DNA from: Methylacidiphilum sp.
GTDB taxonomy: Bacteria > Verrucomicrobiota > Verrucomicrobiia > CAIQCK01
Assembly: GCA_020718125.1 (NCBI GenBank)
Contig: DYDC01000012.1
Coordinates: forward strand, 1-20,731
Length of the DNA: 20,731 bases
Direction of reading: 5' to 3'
Positions 20,558 to 20,731 of the stretch are shown here, piece by piece. Under the pieces are notes generated by a model, which was not told the DNA's origin, did not search any database, and saw only the letters and a list, made by a program, of their open reading frames with translations. Every line of letters starts with the position of its first letter. Positions within the stretch are counted from its first letter, which is position 1. A program made the translations under genes and the position numbers.

Positions 20558-20731
20558 ATGCCGCTCTCCTGGAATGAAATCCGCCACAACGCCATCCGCT
20601 TCTCCCGCGAGTGGACCGGCGAGAAACGCGAGGCCGCGGAGAAACAGACTTTCTGGAACGAGTTCTTCGATGTGTTTGGCATCCGCCGCCGCGTCGTCGC
20701 CAGCTTCGAGGAACCCGTCCGAAGAATCTCC
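20558..20731 (+). CDS. N-terminus of an MmeI-like type IIG restriction-modification enzyme (cut by window end)
   Basis: 58 residues are visible and the frame runs off the window. The sequence MPLSWNEIRHNAIRFSREW, EKREAAEKQTFWNEFFDVFGIRRRVVASFEEPV is the conserved opening of MmeI-like DNA methyltransferase/endonuclease polypeptides. In these large single-chain enzymes an N-terminal nuclease domain precedes an adenine methyltransferase and a target-recognition domain. The catalytic motifs lie beyond the window, so activity cannot be judged. The placement right after another R-M cassette, with its own promoter, points to a defence island continuing to the right. Confidence 0.8.
   Translation, partial: MPLSWNEIRHNAIRFSREWTGEKREAAEKQTFWNEFFDVFGIRRRVVASFEEPVRRIS

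Noticed and set aside
1..20731. CRISPR arrays, tRNA or rRNA genes
   Set aside because: No regularly spaced repeats and no recognisable tRNA or rRNA sequence were seen on either strand by eye.

Overview
The window is GC-rich, bacterial, and densely packed with genes on both strands. The gene content suggests a Gram-negative of the PVC group, most likely Verrucomicrobiota. The clues are a TPR-ExbB-ExbD-ExbD set, an Mla-type lipid transporter joined to a SpoIIE-type phosphatase, diderm envelope genes (lipoprotein, Mla, Wbp sugar genes), and a nested intergenic palindrome of a kind I associate with that group. No rRNA, tRNA or CRISPR was seen. The taxonomic call is an inference from gene content only.

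Layout. (1) 1-1877: a decayed membrane protein gene on the minus strand, with an in-frame TGA and no N-terminal part. It lies head-to-head with a PAP2-family phosphatase that also seems to lack its N-terminus. (2) 1823-3424, minus: a ClpX-like AAA+ unfoldase without the zinc-finger domain. (3) 3534-6326, plus: a secreted TPR protein, an ExbB/TolQ-type protein with a C-terminal zinc ribbon, and two ExbD/TolR proteins, forming a proton-driven envelope motor operon. (4) 6494-7216, plus: a multi-pass membrane protein of unknown role. (5) 7220-9992, minus: a three-gene sugar operon (dehydrogenase, N-acetyltransferase, PLP aminotransferase) matching WbpB-WbpD-WbpE, for 3-acetamido sugar nucleotides. 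It is preceded by a promoter and a leader hairpin. (6) 10241-10378: a tiny lipoprotein. (7) 10502-15511, plus: one operon holding a STAS protein, an MlaE permease, an MlaF ATPase, an MlaD MCE protein, and a GAF-PP2C(SpoIIE)-RsbW-like kinase fusion. (8) 15486-20475: a restriction-modification cassette of two methyltransferase-like subunits and a GIY-YIG-helicase fusion. A perfect 25-bp direct repeat made of the last codons of the phosphatase gene bounds it, and a 133-bp nested palindrome sits just inside the left edge. (9) 20558 to the end: the N-terminus of an MmeI-like type IIG enzyme.

The two most interesting systems are the Mla operon and the R-M cassette. In the Mla operon, the STAS partner protein carries an intact phospho-acceptor serine. 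The last gene encodes both a candidate STAS kinase and a candidate STAS phosphatase, which suggests lipid transport controlled by partner switching. The R-M cassette appears to have integrated at the 3' end of a core operon and to have regenerated the host gene's coding end on both sides. Several starts (clpX, 6494, 15794, 20558) lie 6-10 bases after a -10 box, pointing to leaderless or near-leaderless transcripts.
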